61,610 nucleotides of DNA from Actinomycetota bacterium (GTDB lineage: Bacteria > Actinomycetota > Thermoleophilia > Gaiellales > Gaiellaceae). The notes below the pieces were generated by a model. It ran no database searches and was not told where the DNA came from. It was given only the letters and a program-made list of their open reading frames with translations. A program made the position numbers and the translations under genes. The stretch is taken from positions 1-61,610 of the forward strand of contig JACDEU010000012.1 of NCBI GenBank assembly GCA_013816245.1, read 5' to 3'. This document shows, in pieces, positions 8,701 through 15,259 of the stretch; the stretch's first letter is position 1; every line of letters begins with the position of its first letter.

Positions 8701-9110
8701 TGCGGCTCGACGACGTCACGGGTGGCGCGGAGGTTGTGGTCTTCAACTCCGTGTACGCGCACGCGCGCGAGCTGTGCGTGATGGACCGCATCCTCGTCGT
8801 AAAGGGCCGCATCGACCACAAGCAGGAGGGCGAGACCAAGCTCCTGGCGATGGAGGTCGCGCCGTTCGAGGCGGTCGCCGAGCGCAAAGAGGTGACGATC
8901 AAGATCGACGCGCGCCGTGCACGTGCCGGCGTCGTGCGTGACCTGGCGCTGCTCGTCAAGGACTTTCCGGGTGACTCGCGCGTGAACCTGCTGCTGGAGA
9001 TGTCTGAGGGGACGAAGCAGTTCGTCCTCGGGCCGCAGTACAAGGTCAAGCCGGTGCCTGACTTCTTCGCCGAAGCGAAAGCCTTGCTCGGCGAGGCTGC
9101 CGTTCTCTAG
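5736..9110 (+). CDS. dnaE: DNA polymerase III alpha subunit
   Basis: This is the replicative polymerase catalytic subunit, about 1124 residues. It opens with a PHP domain (HLHVHSEYSILDGACRIP, GLTDHGSMAG), followed by the polymerase palm with VGPGRGSAAGSLVAY and PDMDIDFAVEGRDR, the fingers, and tandem HhH. An internal clamp-binding motif QSSLFG sits near residue 895, and an OB fold is near TVGGIVSALKHL. GTG 5736 places PETPFVHLHVHSEYS at the N-terminus as in the family; GTG 5709 is an in-frame alternative. It runs divergently from vapBC. The TAG stop overlaps the stop of a minus-strand relic in a CTAG palindrome. Confidence 0.96.
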   Translation: MPETPFVHLHVHSEYSILDGACRIPALADKAAEFEMPAVGLTDHGSMAGAVELYREAGKAGVKPIIGCEVYVADDRRAQTKGNAHLTLLAADNTGYGNLIKLASAGFLEGYYYKPRVDWELLSTHAPGLIALSGCLSGRVCKALEEARPADAAGDLDKLVQIFGRDNTYVEIQNAGLEPQQRINPLLAKLAEGTGIPLVATGDVHYLKHEDARAHEALLCIQSGDSLKNPQRWKFDTDQFFFKSPEQMALDFPGHDAALRRTLEVAERCNVTLDLGRILLPKFPTPEGRDAFDYLVELTEKGLQKRYDKTTDELNDRLKFELKTIREMGFADYFLIVWDFIAFAKRNGIQVGPGRGSAAGSLVAYCLEITDIDPMKYDLLFERFLNPGRKSMPDMDIDFAVEGRDRVINYVAEKYGRDRVAQIITFSTMAARAAVRDAGRVLEVPYGVVDKIAKSIPEGPGQTLDACLKPGQELKAQYDADPVAREVVDLARPLEGLVRADSIHAAGVVIGDRPLTEFVPLQQKGPDQEVVTQFAMGDVEALGLLKMDFLGLRNLDVLDKAKKLIGNGLDYGKLPLDDKKVYAMLAKGEATGVFQFESSGMREALRSVKPTVFEDLIALVALYRPGPMQYIPSYAKRKNGQEPVSFIDPRLKPITGMTYGIAIYQEQYMEIAKQLAGFTPAEADDLRKAIGKKIHKLMASLKEKFLEGCAQNGVAAGVAQQLWKDTEASQDYSFNKSHAACYALIAYRTAYMRAHHPREYMASLISSVMSTKDRVPVYVNACDEMGIEVLPPDVNESQLDFAVVEGKIRFGLSAVKNVGEPAARAIIRGREEGGPFTSIWEFCERVDPQASNKRALESLVKCGALDSTGATRRGMLEALEAALSHGARAQTDRLLGQSSLFGEEEKLENVPISGDEFEKSELLRLEKEVLGLYVSEHPLHAIRDQLRRKTDCALADVERRRDGETVTVGGIVSALKHLTTKKGEPMVFMRLDDVTGGAEVVVFNSVYAHARELCVMDRILVVKGRIDHKQEGETKLLAMEVAPFEAVAERKEVTIKIDARRARAGVVRDLALLVKDFPGDSRVNLLLEMSEGTKQFVLGPQYKVKPVPDFFAEAKALLGEAAVL

Positions 9111-9244
9111 GAAATCGCGAGCGCGAACGTGACGGCCTCGTCGACCGTCAGCCTCTGGCCCTCGCGCCAGGCCTTGTCGAACGTCGAGCCCTCGACGTCC
9201 GTGAAGATGAAGGTGACTGTGCCGGTCGGGAGATCCGCCCTCAC
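9107..9244 (-). pseudogene. Internally deleted relic of a cyclase/ATPase gene (45 codons)
   Basis: From GTG 9244 the frame reads MRADLPTGTVTFIFTDVEGS then TFDKAWREGQRLTVDEAVTF and ends ALAIS. The first 21 residues match the N-terminus of the adjacent 819-residue cyclase (VRPDLPSGTVTFLFTDIEGS). The last 24 match its C-terminus (AEAWEQGRSLSADRAVALAL). The whole middle of a paralogue, about 2.3 kb, has been removed in frame. No catalytic function is possible; expression is unknown. It lies directly downstream of the intact paralogue. Confidence 0.8.
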
Positions 9245-9280
9245 AGGCACATGATGCAAGGTTCCGTGCGGGATCGGTCG

Positions 9281-11740
9281 CTAGCTGAGCGCGTCCAGGG
9301 CTAGCGCAACAGCCCGATCGGCGCTGAGCGAGCGCCCCTGTTCCCACGCCTCCGCAAAAGCATGGTCGTCGAGCCGCTCTCGGATTGTCCGGTTGAGCTC
9401 GTCGATGAACTCTCGATCCCAAGACCTCAAGTCCGTGCCTGACTCCTCGGCGAGAGCATCGGCGCTCGAGAGGACACGCGCAGCGGTCTGCACATTGCCG
9501 CTCGCGGCGAGCAAGGCGGCGTGACGGAGGACGTCGCATGCCGTCTGGAACGGTTCGTTCAGCTTCACGTGGAGGCGGTGGCTTTCGGTGAGCATCGGCA
9601 GGGCCTGCTCGAGGTCACCCTCCTCGACCGCGTGCATCGCGAGCGCGCCGAGCGTGATCGCCTCGATCCGCTCGTTCGAGAGAGCGCGGGCGAGACGAAG
9701 GTTCTCCTTGTGCAGTGCCCGCCCGCGTTCTCTGTCGCCGAGGTTGATATATGCCCAAGCGAGGCCGCGGTTCACGATCAGGGCGTGGTGCTGGTCGTCG
9801 GCTTCGAGGAAGCCGCGGGCGCTCTCCTCATACAGCTCTGCGGCCTTCGTCATGTCGGTGTACGAGTACGCCGAGCCGAGCGCCAGCAGCGCCGCGGCAA
9901 TGCCTCGCTCATCATTCAGCTCACGCTCGAGTGCGAGTGCCTCCTCTGCACGGGCTCTCGACGTTTCGGCGTCGGCGGCGAGCATCGACGCGCCGGTGAG
10001 CGCCTTGGCACGTGCGGGAGTCGGTCGTGCATCGGCGGCGACCGCGCTCTCGAGGCGTCGCCGCCCCTCTGCAACCTGTCCCGTCATCATCCAGAAACGC
10101 GTCAGCGCGCCGCTCAGTCTCTGCGCTAGCTGCGTTTCGCCGGCGGCTTCCGCGCGGTCGAGAACCGCGCGGAGATTGTCGTGCTCTTGTTGCAGCCGTT
10201 CGAGCAGGTCACGGCGGTCGGCGGGCAGCTCTGGCTCGGCGTCCTCGGCGAGGGCGAGGAAATGCTCGGTGTGCCGACGGCGTACCTCGTCGGCCCCGGG
10301 TAGCTCGTCCAGCCGCTCGGCCGCGTATTCGCGCACCGTCTCGAGCATCCAGAAGCGTTCGTCGCTGCGGCGGACGAGGCTCTTGTCGACGAGTGACTGG
10401 AGCGTGTCGAGATCTGCCTCCGCTATCTCCTCGGCTGCGTCGAGCGTGCACCCGCCCGCGAAGACAGCGAGTCGCACGAAGAGGCCCTGCTCCTCGCCGG
10501 CCAGGAGGTCGTAGCTCCATTCGATCGTCGCCCGCAGAGTTCGCTGGCGCTCTGGCAGATCGCGGGCGCCGCCGGTCAGGAGCGGCAGGCGCCGCTCGAG
10601 CCGCTCGAGGATCTGCCCCGAAGTCAGTGCCTTGACGCGCGCCGCTGCGAGCTCGAGGGCGAGCGGCAGGTCGTCCAGCCGGCGGCAGATCTCCGAAACC
10701 GTGTCGTCGACCTCGAAGTCCGGCTTGACCGCGCGCGCACGCGCGAGAAAGAAGCCGACGCCCTCTTCGTGCGCGAGCGGCGGTACCGGGTACTCCTGCT
10801 CACCGGTGACGTGCAGCGGCTCGCGGCTCGTCACCAGGATCTCGAGGTTCGGGCATGCGGCGAGCAGCGCGGCCACGTCAGGGGCCGCCTCGACGACCTG
10901 CTCGAAGTTGTCGAAGAGGAGCAGCAGCGAGCGGTCGCCGATGTGCTCCGCGAGGCCGTCCTTCGCCCCGAGGGCGAGCGCCGCCGCCTCCAGCACCAGC
11001 TCGCTCGCGCGAAGCGCGGCGAGGGGAACCCACCAGACGCCGTGTGGGTAGCGCTCGCTCACGGCCGCTGCGGCCTGCATGGCGAGGCGCGTCTTGCCCG
11101 TCCCGCCGGGGCCTGTCAGGGTCAGCAGCCGGATCCGATCCTGCGAGAGGAGGCCGACCACCTCGGGGAACTCCTTCTCCCGGCCGACGAACGGGGTGGA
11201 GGCGATCGGCAGGTTGCTCTGGTGCAGGCTCTTGAGCGGCGGAAATTGCTCGGCATCGAGCTGGTAGATGCGTTCGGGAGCGGTGAGGTCCTTGAGCCGG
11301 TGCTCGCCGAGGTTGGTGAGTCCATCGGTTCCGACCAGCGCCGCGGCGGAGGCCGAAACGAGCACCTGGGCGCCGTGCCCCACGGCTGCAATGCGGGCGG
11401 CCCGATGCACGTCCTCGCCGACGTATCCCTCCTGCGTCAGGTGTGGCGTCCCTGAATGGATCCCCATCCGGACGCGGATCGGCCCGTTCGCCAGTGCCGT
11501 CGTGGCAGCCGCAGCGGCGCCGAGGGCCCCCGGAGCGGTGGGGAAAGCGACAAAGAACGCATCGCCTTGCGTGTCGACTTCGACGCCGCCATGCGCGACG
11601 AAGGCGTCGCGCAGGATGCGGCGGTGCTCGGCAAGAGCCTCGCCGTACTTCTCCGCACCCAGCTCGTGAAGGAGCTTCGTCGAGCCCTCGATGTCGGTGA
11701 AGAGGAAGGTTACTGTCCCGCTGGGCAGGTCGGGTCGCAC
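9281..11740 (-). CDS. Class III adenylate cyclase - NB-ARC-type ATPase - TPR regulator
   Basis: From GTG 11740 the product is 819 residues. Residues 1-170 form a cyclase domain (GTVTFLFTDIEGSTKLLHEL with the first metal Asp; VDTQGDAFFVAFPTA with the second; DVHRAARIAAVGHG with Arg). In that last motif His-Arg replaces the usual Asn-x-Ala-Ala-Arg, so catalytic competence is doubtful. An ATPase with Walker A LTGPGGTGKTRLA near residue 207 and LLLLFDNFEQV Walker B-like follows, then a winged-helix region and TPR-like repeats. Cytosolic signalling role inferred. TACAGT lies nine nt before the GTG. The longer frame upstream is a shadow of the divergent grpB-like gene. Confidence 0.88.
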   Translation of the reverse strand: MRPDLPSGTVTFLFTDIEGSTKLLHELGAEKYGEALAEHRRILRDAFVAHGGVEVDTQGDAFFVAFPTAPGALGAAAAATTALANGPIRVRMGIHSGTPHLTQEGYVGEDVHRAARIAAVGHGAQVLVSASAAALVGTDGLTNLGEHRLKDLTAPERIYQLDAEQFPPLKSLHQSNLPIASTPFVGREKEFPEVVGLLSQDRIRLLTLTGPGGTGKTRLAMQAAAAVSERYPHGVWWVPLAALRASELVLEAAALALGAKDGLAEHIGDRSLLLLFDNFEQVVEAAPDVAALLAACPNLEILVTSREPLHVTGEQEYPVPPLAHEEGVGFFLARARAVKPDFEVDDTVSEICRRLDDLPLALELAAARVKALTSGQILERLERRLPLLTGGARDLPERQRTLRATIEWSYDLLAGEEQGLFVRLAVFAGGCTLDAAEEIAEADLDTLQSLVDKSLVRRSDERFWMLETVREYAAERLDELPGADEVRRRHTEHFLALAEDAEPELPADRRDLLERLQQEHDNLRAVLDRAEAAGETQLAQRLSGALTRFWMMTGQVAEGRRRLESAVAADARPTPARAKALTGASMLAADAETSRARAEEALALERELNDERGIAAALLALGSAYSYTDMTKAAELYEESARGFLEADDQHHALIVNRGLAWAYINLGDRERGRALHKENLRLARALSNERIEAITLGALAMHAVEEGDLEQALPMLTESHRLHVKLNEPFQTACDVLRHAALLAASGNVQTAARVLSSADALAEESGTDLRSWDREFIDELNRTIRERLDDHAFAEAWEQGRSLSADRAVALALDALS

Positions 11741-11748
11741 AACGGGCG

Positions 11749-11755
11749 TACTGTA
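11749..11755. promoter_or_regulatory. Overlapping divergent -10 boxes in the palindrome TACTGTA
   Basis: Plus strand TACTGT (11749-11754) is six nt before GTG 11761. Minus strand TACAGT (11755-11750) is nine nt before GTG 11740. One seven-base palindrome therefore supplies the -10 of both genes, whose start codons are only 20 bp apart. Confidence 0.6.
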
Positions 11756-11760
11756 GAGCC

Positions 11761-12312
11761 GTGGACGACGAGCAGATCCTCGCGGCGTCGGTCGGCGAAC
11801 CCCCGCCGACCTTTGGCGAGATCGTGCTCGCCGAGTACGACCCCGTGTGGCCGCAATGGTTCGCCCGGGCAGAGGCGCAGGTTCGCGGCGCGCTCGGTGA
11901 GTCTGCCCTGCAGGTCGACCACGTGGGCTCGACCTCCGTGCCCGGGTTGGCGGCGAAGCCACTCATCGACGTGAACCTCGTCGTCGCCGACACGCGGAGC
12001 GAGGATGCCTATGTCCCGGACCTAGAAGCGCTCGGGTACGTCCTGCGCGTTCGCGAGCCGAACTGGTACGAGCACCGGCTGCTGCGTGGGCAGGATCCTC
12101 CGGTGAACTTGCACGTCTTCCCGCCCGGGTGCGAGGAGGTCGAACGCATGCGCGTCTTCCGCGACCGGCTGCGTACGAACGACGCGGATCGCGAGCTGTA
12201 CGAGCGTACCAAGCGCGAGCTCGCGGAGGTGGAGTGGAAGTACGTCCAGAATTACGCCGACGCGAAGTCGGAGGTCGTCCGGCAGATCCTCGAGCGAGCC
12301 GGAGCGGTTTAG
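11761..12312 (+). CDS. GrpB family protein (UPF0157, nucleotidyltransferase fold)
   Basis: The 183-residue protein has the GrpB signature: EIVLAEYDPVWPQWFARAEA, then HVGSTSVPGLAAKPLIDVNL with the G-S-T-S and D-V pair of the nucleotidyltransferase fold, and NLHVFPPGCEEVERMRVFRD. The family's biochemical role is not settled. GTG 11761 is supported by the -10 box six nt upstream. It is divergent from the cyclase gene and followed by two micro-ORFs. Confidence 0.85.
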   Translation: MDDEQILAASVGEPPPTFGEIVLAEYDPVWPQWFARAEAQVRGALGESALQVDHVGSTSVPGLAAKPLIDVNLVVADTRSEDAYVPDLEALGYVLRVREPNWYEHRLLRGQDPPVNLHVFPPGCEEVERMRVFRDRLRTNDADRELYERTKRELAEVEWKYVQNYADAKSEVVRQILERAGAV

Positions 12313-12340
12313 CCGGCGCAAGCGCGGGGATCCACCCGCA

Positions 12341-12478
12341 ATGCGTCTACTTGCGATCGGGCTTGCCGTCGCCGTCATCGTCTTCGCCCTGTCGGCGGGG
12401 CACATCGTCTTCCTGCCCTTGCTGTTCCTGCCGTTCGGCCTCTTCGGGCTCGGCCACCGGCGAAGTAGAGAACGATGA
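12341..12478 (+). CDS. Micro-membrane protein (45 residues)
   Basis: MRLLAIGLAVAVIVFALSAG is followed by HIVFLPLLFLPFGLFGLGH and the basic end RRSRER. This predicts two hydrophobic segments with a positive C-terminus, hence an integral membrane miniprotein. Its TGA overlaps the next ATG as ATGA, so the two are probably translated together. No family recognised; the coherent hydrophobicity and coupling argue that it is real. Confidence 0.6.
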   Translation: MRLLAIGLAVAVIVFALSAGHIVFLPLLFLPFGLFGLGHRRSRER

Positions 12479-12657
12479 TGTGGTTCCTGCGCCGAGGTCT
12501 ATTCCGGCCGTTCGGGCCCGTGGGACTGGCCTTTACGGCTTATCGTCTGTGGCGCCGCCTGTCGCCCGAGCGCAAGGCGGAGCTTAAGAGCCGGACGCGT
12601 CAGGTGACGCGCCGAATCCAGCAACGCGTTACCCGCGAGGCCTTTCTCTCTTTGTAG
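12475..12657 (+). CDS. Small basic protein, translationally coupled to the micro-membrane protein
   Basis: The 60-residue protein starts MMWFLRRGLFRPFGPVGLAF. It has a short hydrophobic stretch (GLAFTAYRLWRRL) and then a strongly basic helix (SPERKAELKSRTRQVTRRIQ). The ATGA overlap with the upstream micro-ORF supports translation. It could be a peripheral membrane protein. No known family; its 3' end overlaps a weak minus-strand ORF. Confidence 0.55.
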   Translation: MMWFLRRGLFRPFGPVGLAFTAYRLWRRLSPERKAELKSRTRQVTRRIQQRVTREAFLSL

Positions 12658-12866
12658 CCGGGGCTTAGGCGCTCGAGTTCGCGCTCGGTCCTTCGGCACA
12701 GCGTCTCGATCGGCTCCCGCAATGCCTCTTCAGACTCCTTGGGCAGGTGTGGCAGAGATTCGAGGCCGATGCGACAGGCAACCTCCATCTTGATGAAGGC
12801 CTGAAGAGTCGCGTCGTCGTATGTGGGTTCCGCAGCGATGCCCCCAAATCGCAGCGATGCCCCCAA
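12600..12866 (-). CDS. Hypothetical protein, weakly supported
   Basis: The frame contains a protein-like stretch YDDATLQAFIKMEVACRIGL, ESLPHLPKESEEALREPIET, CRRTERELERLSPGYKER, typical of a helical small protein. It ends with an Arg-rich tail antisense to the plus-strand small gene. The only start is a TTG inside a perfect 19-bp tandem duplication (12831-12868), so the 5' end may have been rearranged. Family unknown. Confidence 0.35.
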   Translation of the reverse strand: MGASLRFGGIAAEPTYDDATLQAFIKMEVACRIGLESLPHLPKESEEALREPIETLCRRTERELERLSPGYKERKASRVTRCWIRRVT

Positions 12867-12868
12867 AT
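12831..12868. repeat. Perfect tandem duplication of a 19-bp unit
   Basis: CGCAGCGATGCCCCCAAAT occurs twice head to tail at 12831-12849 and 12850-12868. Because 19 is not a multiple of three, the duplication shifts the frame of the minus-strand ORF that starts inside it. It looks like a recent slippage or repair event. Confidence 0.9.
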
Positions 12869-12900
12869 TCCCACGGGACGGCGCCTGAAACCCTGACGCT

Positions 12901-13140
12901 CTAGCGCAGAGGCGAGAGCATGTAGGAGCGGTCGTCCAGCTCGATCCGCACGCTGCGGATGTCGTTCGCGGCGAGGCAGGCGTCCAGGGCTGAAAAGAGA
13001 CCTAGGAGAGTCATTTCCGATCGCTCTTCGATCTCGACCAGGATCGTGCCGTTCGAACGCGTCGGCGAGTAGACGGCGAGCTCGCGCATCAAGCAGTCCG
13101 TGTCGTCGGTTTTCAGTGCTCGAATCTGTAGTGACCGCAT
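12901..13140 (-). CDS. Hypothetical 79-residue protein
   Basis: MRSLQIRALKTDDTDCLMRE begins a compact alpha/beta-looking protein with VEIEERSEMTLLGLFSALDA and RSVRIELDDRSYMLSPLR at the C-terminus. The ATG at 13140 is preceded by a G-rich stretch that could serve as a ribosome site. Sequence character is clearly protein-like rather than a shadow frame. I cannot assign a family. It is divergent from the VOC gene at 13224. Confidence 0.6.
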   Translation of the reverse strand: MRSLQIRALKTDDTDCLMRELAVYSPTRSNGTILVEIEERSEMTLLGLFSALDACLAANDIRSVRIELDDRSYMLSPLR

Positions 13141-13223
13141 CTGACCCCCCGGTCGATGACCGCCCTTCTCTCTGACTCTAGGGAGCGCCAGGCCAAACGC
13201 AAGCCCGCACTAAAATAGGTCTC

Positions 13224-13604
13224 ACGACGCTTAGCTCGCACGCTTCGGTTCTGCTCGTCGACGACGTTCAGGTCGCGGGCGACTACTACCGGGACAAGCT
13301 CGGGTTCGAGGTCACGTATTTCGATCTGAATCCAGGGCGCTACGCCTACGCCAATCGCGGCGAGGTGTGGGTGCACTTCGCGTGCTTCAGCGAGTCCGGC
13401 CCGAAGCCGAACAGCGTTGCGGTGCCGCCCGACATGTTCGACATCTACGTCTACGTCGATGACGTCGATGCCCTCCACGAAGAGCTCGTCGGCCGTGGGG
13501 CGGAGATCCTGGCTGCCGTGAACGAGACCGGCTACGGCTGCAGGGAGTTCCGGGTCCTCGATCCTCACGGTTACATCCTGGCCTTTGGCAAGGTCTTGTC
13601 CTGA
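13224..13604 (+). CDS. VOC (glyoxalase/bleomycin-resistance fold) protein without a canonical start codon
   Basis: The frame reads TTLSSHASVLLVDDVQVAGD, YYRDKLGFEVTYFDLNPGR, then IYVYVDDVDALHEELVGRGA and FRVLDPHGYILAFGKVLS. This is a full two-repeat VOC domain of about 126 residues. No ATG, GTG or TTG exists in frame between the upstream stop (13179) and residue 48, where GTG 13365 would halve the domain. TAAAAT at 13211-13216 is a good -10 box seven nt before ACG 13224. Either a rare start is used or the start codon was lost or miscalled. Its TGA overlaps the next ATG. Confidence 0.65.
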   Translation, partial: TTLSSHASVLLVDDVQVAGDYYRDKLGFEVTYFDLNPGRYAYANRGEVWVHFACFSESGPKPNSVAVPPDMFDIYVYVDDVDALHEELVGRGAEILAAVNETGYGCREFRVLDPHGYILAFGKVLS

Positions 13605-13990
13605 TGCCCGTCGTTCCACTGCTCGTCGAACAGATGCGGGCCGCGCTCGAGGCGCACGACATCGACACGTTCGTCGGCTTCTTTCACGAGGACTACTTGG
13701 GCGAGCGGCCGCGGCACCCGGACACTCCGCGAGGACGTGCGCGGCAACTGGACCGAGGTCCTGCGTGACGTTCCCGACCTCAGGGTCGAGATCCGGCGAC
13801 GATCCAGGACGGCGACACGATCTGGAGCGAGTGGCACGCCCACGGGACTTCGCGGAGCGGTGCGGTATTGAAGCTCCGTGGGGTGTTCATCTTCGGGGTG
13901 CGTAAGGGGCGGGTTGCCTGGTCCCGGATGTACTTCGAGCCCGCTGAGCACGAGGGATCGCCGCTTCCGGGCTTTCTGGGGATGGAGTAG
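13604..13990 (+). pseudogene. SnoaL/NTF2-like fold protein with two frame disruptions
   Basis: From ATG 13604 the frame gives MPVVPLLVEQMRAALEAHDI then DTFVGFFHEDYLGERPRHPD. It then needs a shift near 13725 (two bases missing) to read REDVRGNWTEVLRDVPDLRV. A second shift near 13798 (one G missing) gives TIQDGDTIWSEWHAHGT and FIFGVRKGRVAWSRMYFEPA before TAG. Stitched together it is a roughly 129-residue SnoaL-like protein, cotranscribed with the VOC gene (stop/start overlap). It is either a recent pseudogene or carries sequencing indels. Confidence 0.7.
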
Positions 13991-14044
13991 GTATTCGAAA
14001 GCCTGGGTAGCCTCTTCCTGAAGTCCAGAAATGAAGGAGGGGGT

Positions 14045-14386
14045 ATGAGAAGGCAGTACAAGAAGTACGCGGCGTGGGGGGCAGCCTTTGCGGTGCTAAT
14101 CACACTCGGCGCGGCGACGGCCGCATTCACCGCAGGCGCGGCGCCCTTTGCGGCGCAGGCGACCACGACGATCGTCACCACTGTGACCACCGGTGGCAGC
14201 ACCGTCGTCACGACGATCACGTCGACGACGGCGGACTCGACGAGCAGCAGTTCGAGCACGGACTCGAGCTCGACGGACACTTCGTCGACGTCTACGGACA
14301 CGACGAGCACCACGGACAACTCGGGTGGCGGCGGCAGTGCACCCGCAGCAAACCCGAAGTCTGCGAACCCGAAGTTCACCGGGTAA
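14045..14386 (+). CDS. Exported Ser/Thr-rich low-complexity protein
   Basis: The 113-residue product has a signal peptide (RRQYKKY, then a hydrophobic core WGAAFAVLITLGAATAAF, cleavage likely near GAAPFAAQA). A mature chain follows made almost only of Thr, Ser, Asp and Val (TIVTTVTTGG, then STDSSSTDTSSTSTDTTST) ending in a Pro/Lys-containing tail. It resembles an extended, probably glycosylated wall or surface linker. A strong Shine-Dalgarno AAGGAGG lies a few nt before ATG, in contrast to most unit starts here. It precedes an L,D-transpeptidase. Confidence 0.7.
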   Translation: MRRQYKKYAAWGAAFAVLITLGAATAAFTAGAAPFAAQATTTIVTTVTTGGSTVVTTITSTTADSTSSSSSTDSSSTDTSSTSTDTTSTTDNSGGGGSAPAANPKSANPKFTG

Positions 14387-14392
14387 CCGTTT

Positions 14393-15259
14393 GTGACACA
14401 TCACCGAGCTAGCTGGATCCTCGTCCTGCCGATCCTGGCCGCCGGCTGCGCCGGCGGCCCGGGGCATCCCGCGGCGGAGAAGCAGCGCTCGGTGACGGTG
14501 CAGAAGCAGGCGCCTTCTTCGGCGGCGAAGCCGGCCGCGCCGGCGAGGGTGCGCAAGGTCGCGACGCCGGCGGCCCCGAAGCAGGCGAAGAAGATGACGA
14601 AGCCTGTGAAGACGTCGAAGCCGCGGCAGCGGCAGCGCTCGCTGCCGTGGCGTCCCGATGGGATCAGCGAGGTTGCGCATGTCCGCGTGCGCCGGATCGG
14701 GGTATATCGCTCGCTCGCGGCGAAGCATGCGTCACTCGTCCTCGGGAAGCGTGACGTGAACGGCACGCAGCGAACGTTCCTCGTGCGCGAGACGCGGGGC
14801 GACTGGGTGCGCGTCTTCCTGCCGACGCGGCCGAACATGAGTCAGGGCTGGGTCAAGCGGCGCTCGGTTCGCGTGTACACGAACGGCTACCGGTTGGTGG
14901 TGCGGTTGCGCAGCCACGAGCTGCGCCTGTGGCGGGGCGACCAGATGGTGGCGAAGTATCCGGTCGCCATCGGTACTCGTTCGACGCCGACACCGCGCGG
15001 GCTCTACTACATCGTCGAGCTCCTGAAGCCCAGTGATCCGAACGGTTCGTACGGACCGTTCTCGTTCGGGCTATCGGCGCATTCGAACGTTCTGAAGCGT
15101 TTCGCCGGCGGCGACGGCCGAGTGGGGCTGCATGGGACGAACCAGCCGGGCCTGATCGGCTCGAACGTCAGTCACGGCTGCATCCGGCTGCGCAATGCTG
15201 CGGTGCGGCGGCTCGCGAAGATCCTGCCGCTCGGTACGCCGGTCTACGTCCGCTCCTAG
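14393..15259 (+). CDS. L,D-transpeptidase lipoprotein (YkuD family)
   Basis: The 288-residue protein begins with a lipoprotein signal (ILVLPILAAGCAGG, lipobox LAAGC). A Lys/Pro/Ala-rich linker and an SH3-like segment (LVRETRGDWVRVFLPTRP) follow, then a YkuD catalytic domain. The active site SHGCIRL lies near residue 260-266 with the preceding VGLHGTNQPG. These enzymes make 3-3 cross-links or attach proteins to peptidoglycan outside the membrane. GTG start seven nt after the Ser/Thr-rich gene's stop, so probably one transcript. Confidence 0.9.
   Translation: MTHHRASWILVLPILAAGCAGGPGHPAAEKQRSVTVQKQAPSSAAKPAAPARVRKVATPAAPKQAKKMTKPVKTSKPRQRQRSLPWRPDGISEVAHVRVRRIGVYRSLAAKHASLVLGKRDVNGTQRTFLVRETRGDWVRVFLPTRPNMSQGWVKRRSVRVYTNGYRLVVRLRSHELRLWRGDQMVAKYPVAIGTRSTPTPRGLYYIVELLKPSDPNGSYGPFSFGLSAHSNVLKRFAGGDGRVGLHGTNQPGLIGSNVSHGCIRLRNAAVRRLAKILPLGTPVYVRS

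Noticed and set aside
9149..9170. GCCTCTGGCCCT resembling the conserved block of the structured elements
   Set aside because: It is coding sequence of the cyclase relic and lacks the partner CCAGAG block and the AGACCA hairpin.
7530..9539. 669-codon open frame on the minus strand opposite dnaE
   Set aside because: Arg/Leu/His-rich sequence with no family character, fully antisense to a confident dnaE; long shadow frames are expected at this GC content.
13780..14379. 199-codon minus-strand frame with Val/Glu-rich repeats
   Set aside because: It is the complement of the Thr/Ser repeats of the exported protein, which has its own Shine-Dalgarno and signal peptide.
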